Translations under genes and position numbers: made by a program
The notes under the pieces: generated by a model
Databases searched by the model: none
Told to the model about the DNA's origin: nothing
Seen by the model: only the letters and a program-made list of their open reading frames with translations
In this document: in pieces, positions 8,216 to 15,663 of the stretch
Layout of the letters: the number at the start of each line of letters is the position of its first letter
How positions within the stretch are numbered: position 1 is the stretch's first letter
Source: Streptomyces althioticus
GTDB lineage: Bacteria; Actinomycetota; Actinomycetes; Streptomycetales; Streptomycetaceae
Length of the DNA stretch: 64,000 nucleotides
Direction of reading: 5' to 3'
NCBI GenBank assembly: GCA_014649355.1
Contig: BMSW01000006.1
Location: 186,001 to 250,000 of the forward strand

Positions 8216-9108
8216 CGGACCTCCTGGACAGCCTGCTGGGCGGACTGGCCCTCGGCGCGGTGTACGCGCTGGTCGCCCTCGGCTTCGTCGTCATCTTCAA
8301 GGCCTCGGGCGTGCTCAACTTCGCCCACGGCTCGCTGCTGCTGTTCGGCGGCTACCTGGTCGCCGTCCTCCACGACGACCTGGGCTTCGCCGGGGCGCTC
8401 GCCCTCGCGGTGCTCGTGACGGCCGCCCTGGCCGGGGCGCTGGACCGGTTCCTGCTCCAGCGCGGCGGCCATGACGCGCACTCCGCGCACGTCCAGACCA
8501 TCGTCACCATCGGCATCGACATCGTGCTGCTCACCGAGCTGGCCCGGCGCATCGGCGGCGACCTGCTGACGCTCGGCGACCCGTGGGGCGACGCGGTGAC
8601 CGAACTCGGCCCGGTGACCGTCGCGGACAGCCGGCTCGCCGCGATCGCCGTGTCGGCCGTCGTCATCGCCGGGGTCTTCGCCCTGTTCCGGTTCACCCCC
8701 TGGGGCCTGTCCCTGCGGGCGGCGGCCGAGGACACGGAGGCCGCCGCGCTGATGGGCGTCCACCTCGGCCGGGTGCGGGCGGGCGCCTGGTGCCTGGCGG
8801 GCGCGCTCGCCGCGCTGGCGGCGGTGTTCCTCGCCGCGTTCCCCGCCCCCGGCCTGGAGCGCACCACCGGTCAGATCGCGCTCAACGCCTTCCCCGCGGC
8901 CATCCTCGGCGGACTCGCCTCCCCGACGGGCGCCCTCGCCGGCTCTCTCGTCATCGGGCTGACCGAGGCGCTCGTCGTCGGCTACCAGTCCGAACTGCAC
9001 ATGCTCGGCGACGGGTTCGGCGACGTCGCTCCCTACGCCGTGATGCTGCTGGTGCTCCTCGTGCGGCCCAACGGACTGTTCGGCGCGAAGGGAGCGGCCC
9101 GTGTCTGA
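8212..9108 (+). CDS. LivH-type ABC importer permease
   Basis: A 298-residue integral membrane permease. The N-terminus LLGGLALGAVYALVALGFVVIFKASGVLNFAHGSLLLFGGY is the hallmark of LivH-type permeases (GxVYALxAxGxxLIxxxxGxxNFAHG). About eight hydrophobic helices follow, and the C-terminal segment NAFPAAILGGLASPTGALAGSLVIGL is the family's conserved cytoplasmic-loop and last-helix region. ATG 8212 overlaps the LivG stop; the gene ends inside the start region of the next permease (GTG 9101), an eight-base overlap. It forms the heterodimeric channel with the LivM-type protein. Confidence 0.9.
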   Translation: MTDLLDSLLGGLALGAVYALVALGFVVIFKASGVLNFAHGSLLLFGGYLVAVLHDDLGFAGALALAVLVTAALAGALDRFLLQRGGHDAHSAHVQTIVTIGIDIVLLTELARRIGGDLLTLGDPWGDAVTELGPVTVADSRLAAIAVSAVVIAGVFALFRFTPWGLSLRAAAEDTEAAALMGVHLGRVRAGAWCLAGALAALAAVFLAAFPAPGLERTTGQIALNAFPAAILGGLASPTGALAGSLVIGLTEALVVGYQSELHMLGDGFGDVAPYAVMLLVLLVRPNGLFGAKGAARV

Positions 9109-10243
9109 CCGGATCCGCGCACTGCTCACCCGCCGCCGTGCCACCCTCCTCACGGTCGCCGTGCTGCTGTGCCTGCCGCCGTTCTACCTGGACGCCTTCT
9201 GGCTGCGCATCGGCCTGTTCTCCATGGCGGCCGCCATCGGCGCGATCGGCCTCGCCCTGCTCAGCGGCACCGCGGGACAACTCTCCCTCGGCCACGCCTT
9301 CTTCCTCGCCGTCGGCGCCTACGGCTACACCTGGCTGGCCGGCGACCCGGGGCCCGGCCTGCCGACCGCCCTCGCCGTGCCCCTCGCGGTGCTGATGGCG
9401 GGCCTCGCCGGCGGACTGTTCAGTCCCGTCGCCGGCCGGGTCAAGGGCATCTACCTCGGCATCGCCACCCTCGCCCTGGTCTTCCTCGGCCACCACGTCC
9501 TGCTCACCGCCGAGTCGGTCACCGGCGGCTTCAACGGCCGCTCCGTGCCGCCGCTGTCCCTCGGCGGCTTCACCTTCGACGCGGACCGCGAACTGACCGT
9601 CCTCGGCGTGCCGTTCGGCGCGGAGGAGCGACTGTGGTTCCTGGGCCTGGCGCTGTTCGCGCTCACCTGGTTCACCGCCCGCGGCCTGCTCCGCTCCCGG
9701 CCCGGAAGGGCGCTGGCCGCCCTCCGGGACAGCGAGACCGCCGCCGCCGTGATGGGCGTCGACGTGGCCCGGCACCGCTCCGCCGCGTTCGTGGTGTCGT
9801 CGATGTACGCGGGCCTCGCCGGCGTGCTGCTGGCGCTCGCCTTCCGCCGGGTGGTGCCCGACTACTTCGGTCTGGTGCTGTCCGTCGACTACCTCGCCAT
9901 GATCGTCATCGGCGGCCTCGGCTCGGTCGCCGGAGCCACCGCCGGCGCCGTCTTCGTCACCGCGCTGCCGCTGCTGATGACCCGCTACGCCGACCAGCTC
10001 CCGCTGGTCGCCGCGCCCGGCTCCGCCGAGGGCGCCGTCGGTCCCACCGAGGCCGCCCGCTACCTGTACGGCGCCGCCATCGTCCTCGTCCTGCTGTACG
10101 CCCCCGACGGGCTGCACGGTCTGGCCCGCCGGGCCCGCGACCGCCTGCGGCGCCGCCGCACCCCGACCACCGTCCCGGACACCGCCGTTCCCTCGCCCCC
10201 GCCGCCGGCCGCGGCCGCACGACCCAAGGAGCACACCCCGTGA
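9101..10243 (+). CDS. LivM-type ABC importer permease
   Basis: A 380-residue membrane protein with about nine hydrophobic helices, the second half of the HAAT permease pair. LLSGTAGQLSLGHAFFLAVGAY is the diagnostic LivM motif, and ALRDSETAAAVMGVDVARHRSAAFVVSSMYAGLAG, ending with DYLAMIVIGGLGSVAGATAGAV, is the conserved cytoplasmic region contacting the ATPase. The C-terminal 50 residues are Arg/Pro-rich and probably cytosolic. GTG 9101 overlaps the preceding gene by eight bases, and the stop overlaps the GTG of the binding protein (10240). Confidence 0.9.
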   Translation: MSDRIRALLTRRRATLLTVAVLLCLPPFYLDAFWLRIGLFSMAAAIGAIGLALLSGTAGQLSLGHAFFLAVGAYGYTWLAGDPGPGLPTALAVPLAVLMAGLAGGLFSPVAGRVKGIYLGIATLALVFLGHHVLLTAESVTGGFNGRSVPPLSLGGFTFDADRELTVLGVPFGAEERLWFLGLALFALTWFTARGLLRSRPGRALAALRDSETAAAVMGVDVARHRSAAFVVSSMYAGLAGVLLALAFRRVVPDYFGLVLSVDYLAMIVIGGLGSVAGATAGAVFVTALPLLMTRYADQLPLVAAPGSAEGAVGPTEAARYLYGAAIVLVLLYAPDGLHGLARRARDRLRRRRTPTTVPDTAVPSPPPPAAAARPKEHTP

Positions 10244-11520
10244 CCACCAGACACACCCGCCGCCCCCGCGTCCGCGCCGCCGGGGCCGTCCTCGCCGGCA
10301 CCCTCGCGCTGCTGCTCGCCGCCACCGGATGCAGCTCCAAGGCGTCAGGGGACGGCAAGGGCGACGCCGCGGACGGCGTCCGCACCGGACCCGGCGTCGA
10401 CGACGACACGATCAGGCTCGGCGCCCTCACCGACCTGACCGGCCCCTACGCCACCCTCGGCAAGAGCATCGTGCAGGCCCAGCAGATGTGGGCCGACGAG
10501 ACCAACGCCGACGGCGGCATCTGCGACCGCGAGGTCGAGCTCGTCGTCAAGGACCACGGCTACGACGTGCAGAAGGCCGTCACCGCCTACGCCGACATCG
10601 CCCCCGACGTGGTGGCGCTGCCGCAGGTCATCGGCTCCCCGGTGGTGGCCGCCCTGCTCGACGACATCCAGCGGGACAAGATGCTCACCTTCCCGCAGGC
10701 CTGGGCGGCCTCCCTGCTCGGCAAGGACGCCGTCCAGGTGCTCGGCACCACCTACGACGTCGACATGATCGCCGCCGTCGACTTCCTCACCCGCACCAAG
10801 GGCCTGAAGAAGGGCGACACCATCGGCCACGTCTACTTCGAGGGCGACTACGGCGCCAACGCCCTGGAGGGCTCGACCTGGGCGGCGGAGCGGGCCGGGA
10901 TGAAGGTGGCCGGGCAGAAGATCCAGGCCACCGACACCGACCTGTCGGCGCAGGTGTCGGCGCTGCGCAAGCAGGGCGTCAAGGCCGTCCTGATCAGCGC
11001 GGGCCCGGCGCAGACGGCGTCCCTCGTGGGCGTCGCCGCCTCGCGCGGCCTGAAGGTCCCCGTGGTCAGCAGCGCGCCCGGGTTCGCGCCCCAGCTGATG
11101 GAGACGCCGGCCGCGCCCGCCCTGGCGGCCATGCTGAGCGTCGTCAGCGCGGCGCCCGCCGTCAGCGCCGACCTGCCCGGGGTGGAGAAGATGGTGGCGT
11201 CGTACAAGAAGAAGTACCCGGACTCGCCCGTCGACTCCGGCGTGCTGTCCGGCTACAACGCCGCGAAGCTCATCGGCGAGGACCTCGCCAAGGCCTGCGA
11301 GGCGGGCGGCCTGACCAGGGAGGACGTCGTCAAGGCGCACCGCTCCCAGTCGAACGCCGACACCGGGCTCGGCACCCCGCAGAACTTCTCCGACGTGAAC
11401 CGTCCCGCGAGCGTGGAGACGTACGTGCTCAAGCCGGACGCGAAGGCGGTCGGCGGCGTGGTGAACGCCGAGGACGCGCACACCGCCCCCGGCGTCGAGG
11501 ACTACCTGTCCTCCCGCTGA
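10240..11520 (+). CDS. HAAT-family substrate-binding lipoprotein
   Basis: A 426-residue extracytoplasmic binding protein of the branched-chain amino acid/amide class (periplasmic-binding type 1 fold). It starts at GTG 10240 after AAGGA at 10226-10230. The N-terminus (TTRHTRRPRVRAAGAVLAGTL) is a lipoprotein signal ending at the lipobox-like AATGC. The mature part opens with DDTIRLGALTDLTGPYATLGKSIVQAQQMW, where ligand-contacting residues usually lie, and continues with DRKV-type EVELVVKDHGYDVQKAV and IGHVYFEGDYGANALEG. It is the last gene of the importer operon and is followed by a convergent terminator. The substrate cannot be read from the sequence. Confidence 0.88.
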   Translation: MTTRHTRRPRVRAAGAVLAGTLALLLAATGCSSKASGDGKGDAADGVRTGPGVDDDTIRLGALTDLTGPYATLGKSIVQAQQMWADETNADGGICDREVELVVKDHGYDVQKAVTAYADIAPDVVALPQVIGSPVVAALLDDIQRDKMLTFPQAWAASLLGKDAVQVLGTTYDVDMIAAVDFLTRTKGLKKGDTIGHVYFEGDYGANALEGSTWAAERAGMKVAGQKIQATDTDLSAQVSALRKQGVKAVLISAGPAQTASLVGVAASRGLKVPVVSSAPGFAPQLMETPAAPALAAMLSVVSAAPAVSADLPGVEKMVASYKKKYPDSPVDSGVLSGYNAAKLIGEDLAKACEAGGLTREDVVKAHRSQSNADTGLGTPQNFSDVNRPASVETYVLKPDAKAVGGVVNAEDAHTAPGVEDYLSSR

Positions 11521-11532
11521 GGCACCGGTGAG

Positions 11533-11563
11533 GCCCCGGCGCGTGCGCGAGGCGCGCCGGGGC
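11533..11563. terminator. Bidirectional terminator between convergent genes
   Basis: GCCCCGGCGCG (11533-11543) and CGCGCCGGGGC (11553-11563) are perfect eleven-base arms around a nine-base loop. It fills the gap between the importer operon and the convergent MSMEG_6728-type gene and can end transcription from both sides. Confidence 0.7.
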
Positions 11564-12046
11564 TCAGCCGGCCGCCGCCTCCGGGTCGCGGTCGGACGAC
11601 GGCCAGAAGTACGGCAGGTCGTCCGGCTCGTCGGGGAACAGCTCCCGGTAGACCTCGGGGTCCTTGCGCACCAGCGCGGAGCGGTGGCTGCGGTGCACGG
11701 CCTCGTCGCCGAGCCACGGCGGCAGCTCACCGGCCTCGCCCAGTTCGTCCTGCTCCCGCACCGGCGCCCCGGGCCGCACCGTGGCCAGGTCGGCGACCAG
11801 GGTGGCCGCACAGCTGTCCTGGTGGCCGCGCTCGCGCCAGACCCGGCAGATCTCCAGGCCGTAGCGCACCAGCGCCTCCTCGTACCCCGTCCACATGCGC
11901 ACGGCGGGATGCCGGCGCCAGCCGTAGCCCGGCACGATCAGCCCGCGCAGCACCTGGAGAGCCTCCACCCGCTGCTTGCCGAGCCGCTTGCGGTCCAGGA
12001 CGAGCGCGGTTCCGCAGAAGTCGGGGTAGGGGAGGAAGGTCTGCAC
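11564..12046 (-). CDS. MSMEG_6728-type protein, related to pyrimidine-dimer glycosylases
   Basis: A 160-residue protein starting at GTG 12046 (MQTFLPYPDFCGTALVLDRKRLGKQRVEALQVLRGL). This opening, with LDRKRLGKQRVEA, then GYGWRRHPAVRMWTGYEEALVRYGLEICRVWRERGHQD, is characteristic of an actinobacterial family (MSMEG_6728 type) distantly related to T4 endonuclease V-like pyrimidine-dimer glycosylases. DNA-repair activity is therefore only suggested by fold relationship. The C-terminus (LFPDEPDDLPYFWPSSDRDPEAAAG) is acidic and aromatic. It stands alone between the importer and the reductase, and there is only a weak GGACGG upstream, so the start is moderately certain. Confidence 0.75.
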   Translation of the reverse strand: MQTFLPYPDFCGTALVLDRKRLGKQRVEALQVLRGLIVPGYGWRRHPAVRMWTGYEEALVRYGLEICRVWRERGHQDSCAATLVADLATVRPGAPVREQDELGEAGELPPWLGDEAVHRSHRSALVRKDPEVYRELFPDEPDDLPYFWPSSDRDPEAAAG

Positions 12047-12138
12047 GAGGGCCGTCCAGGTGGTGGGGGGCCAAGCCGTTCAGAGCACCTCAGTTCCCAG
12101 AACCGGGCCGGACACACCTCGCCCCGCCCGGCGAGGGA

Positions 12139-13182
12139 TCAGCCCATCGCGCCGAGGCGGGCGTCCCGCCACAGGTCCACGCCGCCCTCGGTGGCGTACG
12201 AGTCGATCTCGGCGAGTTCCTCGGCGGTGAAGTCGAGGTTCTCCAGCGCGGCCACGTTCTGCTCCAGCTGCTCGGTCCGCGAGGCACCGATGACCAGCGA
12301 CGTCACCCGCGGGTCGCGCAGCGCCCAGGCCAGCGCCATCTGCGCCAGCGTCTGGCCGCGCCGGGCCGCGATGTCGTTCAGCGCCCGCAGCCTGCGCAGC
12401 ATGTCGTCCGTCAGCCAGCCCGCGTCGAACGAGGTGCCCGCCGCCGCCCGCGAGTCCTCGGGCACGCCGTCCAGGTAACGCCCGGTGAGGAGTCCCTGCG
12501 CCAGGGCGGTGAACCCGATGACGCCGAAGCCCTCCTCGTCGGCCACGTCCAGCAGCCCGTCCGTCTCGATCCAGCGGTTGAGCATGTTGTACGACGGCTG
12601 GTGGATCAGCAGCGGGGTGCCCAGGTCGCGCAGGATCTCCGCGGCTTGCCGGCTGCGCTCGGCGTCGTACGAGGAGATGCCGACGTACAGCGCCTTGCCC
12701 TGGCGCACCGCGGTGTCCAGGGCGCCCATGGTCTCCTCGAGCGGCGTGGTGGCGTCCAGCCGGTGCGAGTAGAAGATGTCGACGTAGTCCAGGCCCATCC
12801 GCTTCAGGGACTGGTCCAGGGAGGCCAGCAGGTACTTCCGGGAGCCGCCGCCCTGCCCGTAGGGACCGGGCCACATGTCCCAGCCGGCCTTGGTGGAGAT
12901 CACCATCTCGTCCCGGTACGGGGCCAGGTCCCGCTTCATCAGCCGGCCGAAGTTGATCTCGGCGGAGCCGTAGGGCGGGCCGTAGTTGTTGGCCAGGTCG
13001 TGGTGGGTGATGCCCAGGTCGAAGGCGCGCAGCGCGATGGCACGCTGGCTCTCGAAGGACCGGTCGTCACCGAAGTTGTGCCAGTAGCCGAGCGACAGCA
13101 GGGGCAGGTCGAGGCCCGAGCGCCCGGTGCGCCGGTAGCGCATGGCGCCGTCGTAGCGGTCGGGGGCGGCGAGGTGGTTCAT
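12139..13182 (-). CDS. Aldo/keto reductase, YghZ-like
   Basis: A 347-residue NADPH-dependent aldo/keto reductase. MRYRRTGRSGLDLPLLSLGYWHNFGDD is the family opening, DLANNYGPPYGSAEINFGRLM carries the catalytic tyrosine region, STKAGWDMWPGPYGQGGSRKYLL the catalytic lysine, and DIFYSHRLD the histidine. The phrase WPGPYG-GGSRKYL and the length point to the YghZ/L-glyceraldehyde 3-phosphate reductase subgroup, which detoxifies methylglyoxal-type aldehydes. ATG 13182 is chosen since GGAG lies nine bases upstream; ATG 13143 inside the gene is a less likely alternative. It is divergent from snapalysin, with a 222-base intergenic region holding both promoters. Confidence 0.88.
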   Translation of the reverse strand: MNHLAAPDRYDGAMRYRRTGRSGLDLPLLSLGYWHNFGDDRSFESQRAIALRAFDLGITHHDLANNYGPPYGSAEINFGRLMKRDLAPYRDEMVISTKAGWDMWPGPYGQGGGSRKYLLASLDQSLKRMGLDYVDIFYSHRLDATTPLEETMGALDTAVRQGKALYVGISSYDAERSRQAAEILRDLGTPLLIHQPSYNMLNRWIETDGLLDVADEEGFGVIGFTALAQGLLTGRYLDGVPEDSRAAAGTSFDAGWLTDDMLRRLRALNDIAARRGQTLAQMALAWALRDPRVTSLVIGASRTEQLEQNVAALENLDFTAEELAEIDSYATEGGVDLWRDARLGAMG

Positions 13183-13404
13183 CGGTGCGGTCTCCGGTGG
13201 TGCGAGCGGGGTGTCCCGTGGGACGGTGTTGATCCTGGGCCCACAGTGCCCCCGAGTGATCCGGAAGTCCAACCGGTACGTCGCATGGGATTGAGCAGCG
13301 GGACTTCTGAATCGCCGGGGTCCCGTGATTGACCGGCCGGGCGGCGGGAAGCCGCTCCGAAGCGGTACTTCGATCGCCGCCTGCCCCCCCACAGGAGGTC
13401 GACC

Positions 13405-13944
13405 ATGCGGATCCGTACGCTCACCGGCGCCGTGGCCGCCGTGCTCGTCCTGTCAGGCCCCGTGGTGGGCGGTCAGGCCGTGGCCGTCAGGACCGCCGAC
13501 TCGGCGGCCCCTTCGGGGGAGACCCGGGTGCTCACCTACGACACCGGCCGGGCCGGGGAGTTCGCGTCCGCGGTCGACCGGGGAGCGGCGGTCTGGAACG
13601 ACAGCGTCGACGCGGTGGAGCTGCGTCCGGTGGCGCCCGGCGAAGCGGCGGACATCCGCATCGTCGTGGTCGACGGCTGGCCGCGCACCGTGCCCGGCGG
13701 TCTGGGCAGCGGCACCGTGTACTTCGGCCGGGAGGCCGTGGCCGAGGGTCACTCCACGGTTCGGATCGCCGCCCACGAACTGGGCCATGTCCTGGGCCTT
13801 CCGGACCGCAAGCCGGGCCCGTGCTCCGAACTGATGTCCGGCGCCAGCGCCGGGCCGTCCTGCAGGTCCGCGCAGCCGGACGCGGCCGAGCGCGCGGAGG
13901 TCGAGGAGAAGTTCGAACGCGCCCCGGCCGGGCTGTTCATGTGA
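13405..13944 (+). CDS. snpA: Snapalysin, secreted small neutral metalloprotease
   Basis: A 179-residue secreted zinc endopeptidase of family M7, restricted to Streptomyces and relatives. AGGAGG lies just before ATG 13405. A Sec signal peptide (RIRTLTGAVAAVLVLSGPVVGGQAVA) is followed by a short propeptide. The zinc site is HELGHVLGLPD (residues 124-134): His124, His128 and Asp134 bind zinc and Glu125 is catalytic; Asp as third ligand is the M7 trait. Cys140 and Cys153 likely form the conserved disulfide. In many Streptomyces snpA is divergent from a LysR activator (snpR); here the divergent neighbour is an aldo/keto reductase and no LysR gene is in the window. Downstream comes a structured RNA candidate. 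Confidence 0.93.
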   Translation: MRIRTLTGAVAAVLVLSGPVVGGQAVAVRTADSAAPSGETRVLTYDTGRAGEFASAVDRGAAVWNDSVDAVELRPVAPGEAADIRIVVVDGWPRTVPGGLGSGTVYFGREAVAEGHSTVRIAAHELGHVLGLPDRKPGPCSELMSGASAGPSCRSAQPDAAERAEVEEKFERAPAGLFM

Positions 13945-13985
13945 CCGATGTGACGAGTGGGCCGATCTCCGTTATGGTTTTCTCA

Positions 13986-14092
13986 GGTCACGGCGAGGAA
14001 GAACCTCCTCAACCCGACCGTGCGTTGGTGGTCCAAGGAAAGACGCCCCGCTTCCTGCGGGGAGATGCAGGTGCAAGGCCTGCCCGGCGCTC
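13986..14092 (+). ncRNA. Structured RNA candidate, possibly a stand-alone HEARO/omega-RNA-like element
   Basis: Five short stems follow one another without coding potential: CACGG 13989-13993 with CCGTG 14018-14022, enclosing GAGGA 13995-13999 with TCCTC 14006-14010; TTGG 14025-14028 with CCAA 14033-14036 inside GCG/CGC (14022-14024, 14044-14046); CCCCGC 14046-14051 with GCGGGG 14057-14062; and GCAGG 14067-14071 with CCTGC 14079-14083. The last stem is followed by CCGGCGCTC and then by a perfect terminator palindrome. The string of hairpins and the GCAGG-TGCAAGG-CCTGC end remind me of HEARO RNAs, the guide scaffolds of IscB nucleases. That family assignment rests on memory and is uncertain. 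No iscB gene lies in the window. GTGA occurs at 13941-13944 and 13950-13953, close to where such elements begin. Confidence 0.5.
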
Positions 14093-14096
14093 CGCT

Positions 14097-14134
14097 CATG
14101 AGCCCCGTCCCGCAGCTGCGGGACGGGGCTCATG
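14097..14134. terminator. Perfect 38-base palindrome, bidirectional terminator
   Basis: CATGAGCCCCGTCCCGCAG is followed directly by its exact reverse complement, giving 19-base arms without a spacer. It sits between the snapalysin/RNA transcript and the convergent lipase gene. The folded stem would be very stable in either direction. Confidence 0.85.
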
Positions 14135-14148
14135 TCATGTCCGCGTGC

Positions 14149-15471
14149 TCACGGCTGGGCGGGCATGGTCCAGCAGTTGGAGCTCGCCGCCTTGCCCTTG
14201 AGCCGGTCGGTCAGCCAGTCCACCGCGTCGCCCTGGTCGGTCAGCAGCGGCACCAGGTGATTGGTGAGCAGCTTGTCGCCCAGGTTCGGCAGTCTGACCG
14301 CCTTGTAGGTGACGTCGGCGCCCTTCTTGCACCAGTCCAGGGCCAGTTGCCGCGCCTGCGCGTGCGGCACGATGTCGTCCTGCGTCCCCGTCGCCAGGCG
14401 GACCGGGCCGGTGGGCTTCAGCCGGCCGAGACGCTGGTCGTCCAGGACGGCCTGCGCGGCGGGTTCGCCCGCGATGATCTCGCCGACGGACTTCCCGTTC
14501 TTCGTCCACTTCGTGCTCTTCGTGAAGCCGTAGCCGAGGATCGCGTCGCCCACGCAGGTGGTGGAGATGTCCTTCAGCGCCTTGCGCCCGGCGTCGTTCA
14601 GGTTCGCCTCGACGACGTCCCGCAGCGCCGGCGCGGTCTGCGCGAACCCGTTGATGGACCAGCCGAGCGCACCGGCCAGCGCGCTGCCGTCGATGCCCTT
14701 CGTCACCTCCGTCAGATCGGCGGGCGGCGCGCCGCTGTAGGTGCCGACCAGCGGGACGTCGGGTGCGTAGGTGCGCTGGAGCTCGGCCGCGGCGGCGCTG
14801 GCCCCGCCGCCCTGGCTGTAGCCGTACATCCCCACCCGGGAGGAGGCGGTGACGGACGCGCCGGGCACGGAGCGCGCCGCCCGAGCCGCGTCCAGCATGG
14901 CGTGGCCCTCGTCGACGCGGTTGACGTAGGTGTGCAGGCGGTCGGTGGCGCCGAGGCCGACGTAGTCGGTGACGACGACCGCCGCGCCGGTGGCGAGCAG
15001 CCGGTAGACGGCCAGGGTCTCGTAACCGAAGGAGACGGTCTCCCCGGTGAGGGTCAGCGGGTTCTCCAGGGCGAGGGAGGGCGCGCACTGGTCGCCCTGG
15101 CCCATGGTGCCGGAGCCGACGACGACCAGAGGGCGCGGTCCGGTGCCCTTCCAGCCGGCGGACGGCTCGATGTAGGCGCCGGTGACGGCCACCGGCTCCC
15201 CGTTGGTGTCCGTCGAGGTGTACATCAGGCGGGTGGCCGTGCCCGGCAGGCGGCGGCCGTCCAGGCCGGGCAGGCTCAGCCCGAGACGCAGGGGCTCATG
15301 GCGGATCAGCTTGCCGTTGCCCGACGGGAGTTCGGCGGGCGGGGTGTAGAAGGCGGGGATGGTGACGCCCCGCGACACGACGGGGTCGGCCGCCGCGGCG
15401 GGCGACGCGGACGCGCACACGCACGCCGTCGTGGCGACGACGGTGGTCAGCACGCTGCTGATACGGCTCAC
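14149..15471 (-). CDS. Secretory lipase (LIP-family alpha/beta hydrolase)
   Basis: A 440-residue secreted hydrolase. The GTG start at 15471 is preceded by AAGGAG, and a signal peptide (RISSVLTTVVATTACVCASASPAAA) ends near residue 28. The body matches the secretory lipase family (the Candida LIP type, common in actinomycetes): FYTPPAELPSGNGKLIRHEP at the N-terminus, PLVVVGSGTMGQGDQCAPS, VVVTDYVGLGATDRLHTYVNRVDEGHAMLDA, then GYSQGGGAS with nucleophile Ser219. The C-terminal GTQDDIVPHAQARQLALDWCKKGADV carries the acid Asp region, and TNHLVPL probably the catalytic His. It ends just before a perfect terminator. The upstream region has TTAC/GTAA inverted repeats that may bind a TetR-type repressor. 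Confidence 0.88.
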   Translation of the reverse strand: MSRISSVLTTVVATTACVCASASPAAAADPVVSRGVTIPAFYTPPAELPSGNGKLIRHEPLRLGLSLPGLDGRRLPGTATRLMYTSTDTNGEPVAVTGAYIEPSAGWKGTGPRPLVVVGSGTMGQGDQCAPSLALENPLTLTGETVSFGYETLAVYRLLATGAAVVVTDYVGLGATDRLHTYVNRVDEGHAMLDAARAARSVPGASVTASSRVGMYGYSQGGGASAAAAELQRTYAPDVPLVGTYSGAPPADLTEVTKGIDGSALAGALGWSINGFAQTAPALRDVVEANLNDAGRKALKDISTTCVGDAILGYGFTKSTKWTKNGKSVGEIIAGEPAAQAVLDDQRLGRLKPTGPVRLATGTQDDIVPHAQARQLALDWCKKGADVTYKAVRLPNLGDKLLTNHLVPLLTDQGDAVDWLTDRLKGKAASSNCWTMPAQP

Positions 15472-15526
15472 GGCTCTCTCCTTGCTGCGGCTGCAGAAGA
15501 TGAATCCGAAAACTAACAGCGCTCAC

Positions 15527-15566
15527 TTACCGCCGGTAACCCGCGAGTAAGTTACGGACCGGTAAC
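15527..15566. promoter_or_regulatory. Cluster of TTAC/GTAA inverted repeats upstream of the lipase
   Basis: Three overlapping symmetric elements: TTAC-CGCCG-GTAA at 15527-15539, GTAA-G-TTAC at 15547-15555, and GTTAC-GGACCG-GTAAC at 15551-15566. They lie 56-95 bases upstream of the lipase GTG. Such sites are typical of TetR-family operators in Streptomyces lipid genes. No TetR gene is adjacent, so a regulator encoded elsewhere is implied. Confidence 0.45.
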
Positions 15567-15608
15567 TCTTGTGAACGGCGGACCGTGCGATGTCCGGGCA
15601 GCACAAGA

Positions 15609-15643
15609 AGCGGGCCCCGCCGAGGAGTTCGGCGGGACCCGCT
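15609..15643 (-). terminator. Terminator after the serine protease gene
   Basis: AGCGGG-C-CCCGCCGA (15609-15623) pairs with TCGGCGGG-A-CCCGCT (15629-15643) with one internal mismatch and a five-base loop. It lies 20 bases past the protease stop, on its downstream side. Confidence 0.7.
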
Positions 15644-15663
15644 GGAGTGCGGAAGGGGAGCCG

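Noticed and set aside
14067..14083. tRNA-like T-arm in GCAGG-TGCAAGG-CCTGC
   Set aside because: There is no acceptor stem, anticodon arm or CCA-proximal pairing around it, so it is not a tRNA. It is treated as part of the structured RNA candidate.
13957..15516. Plus-strand frame opposite the secretory lipase
   Set aside because: It is the antisense shadow of the lipase, with no motif; the minus-strand frame has the signal peptide and GYSQGG.
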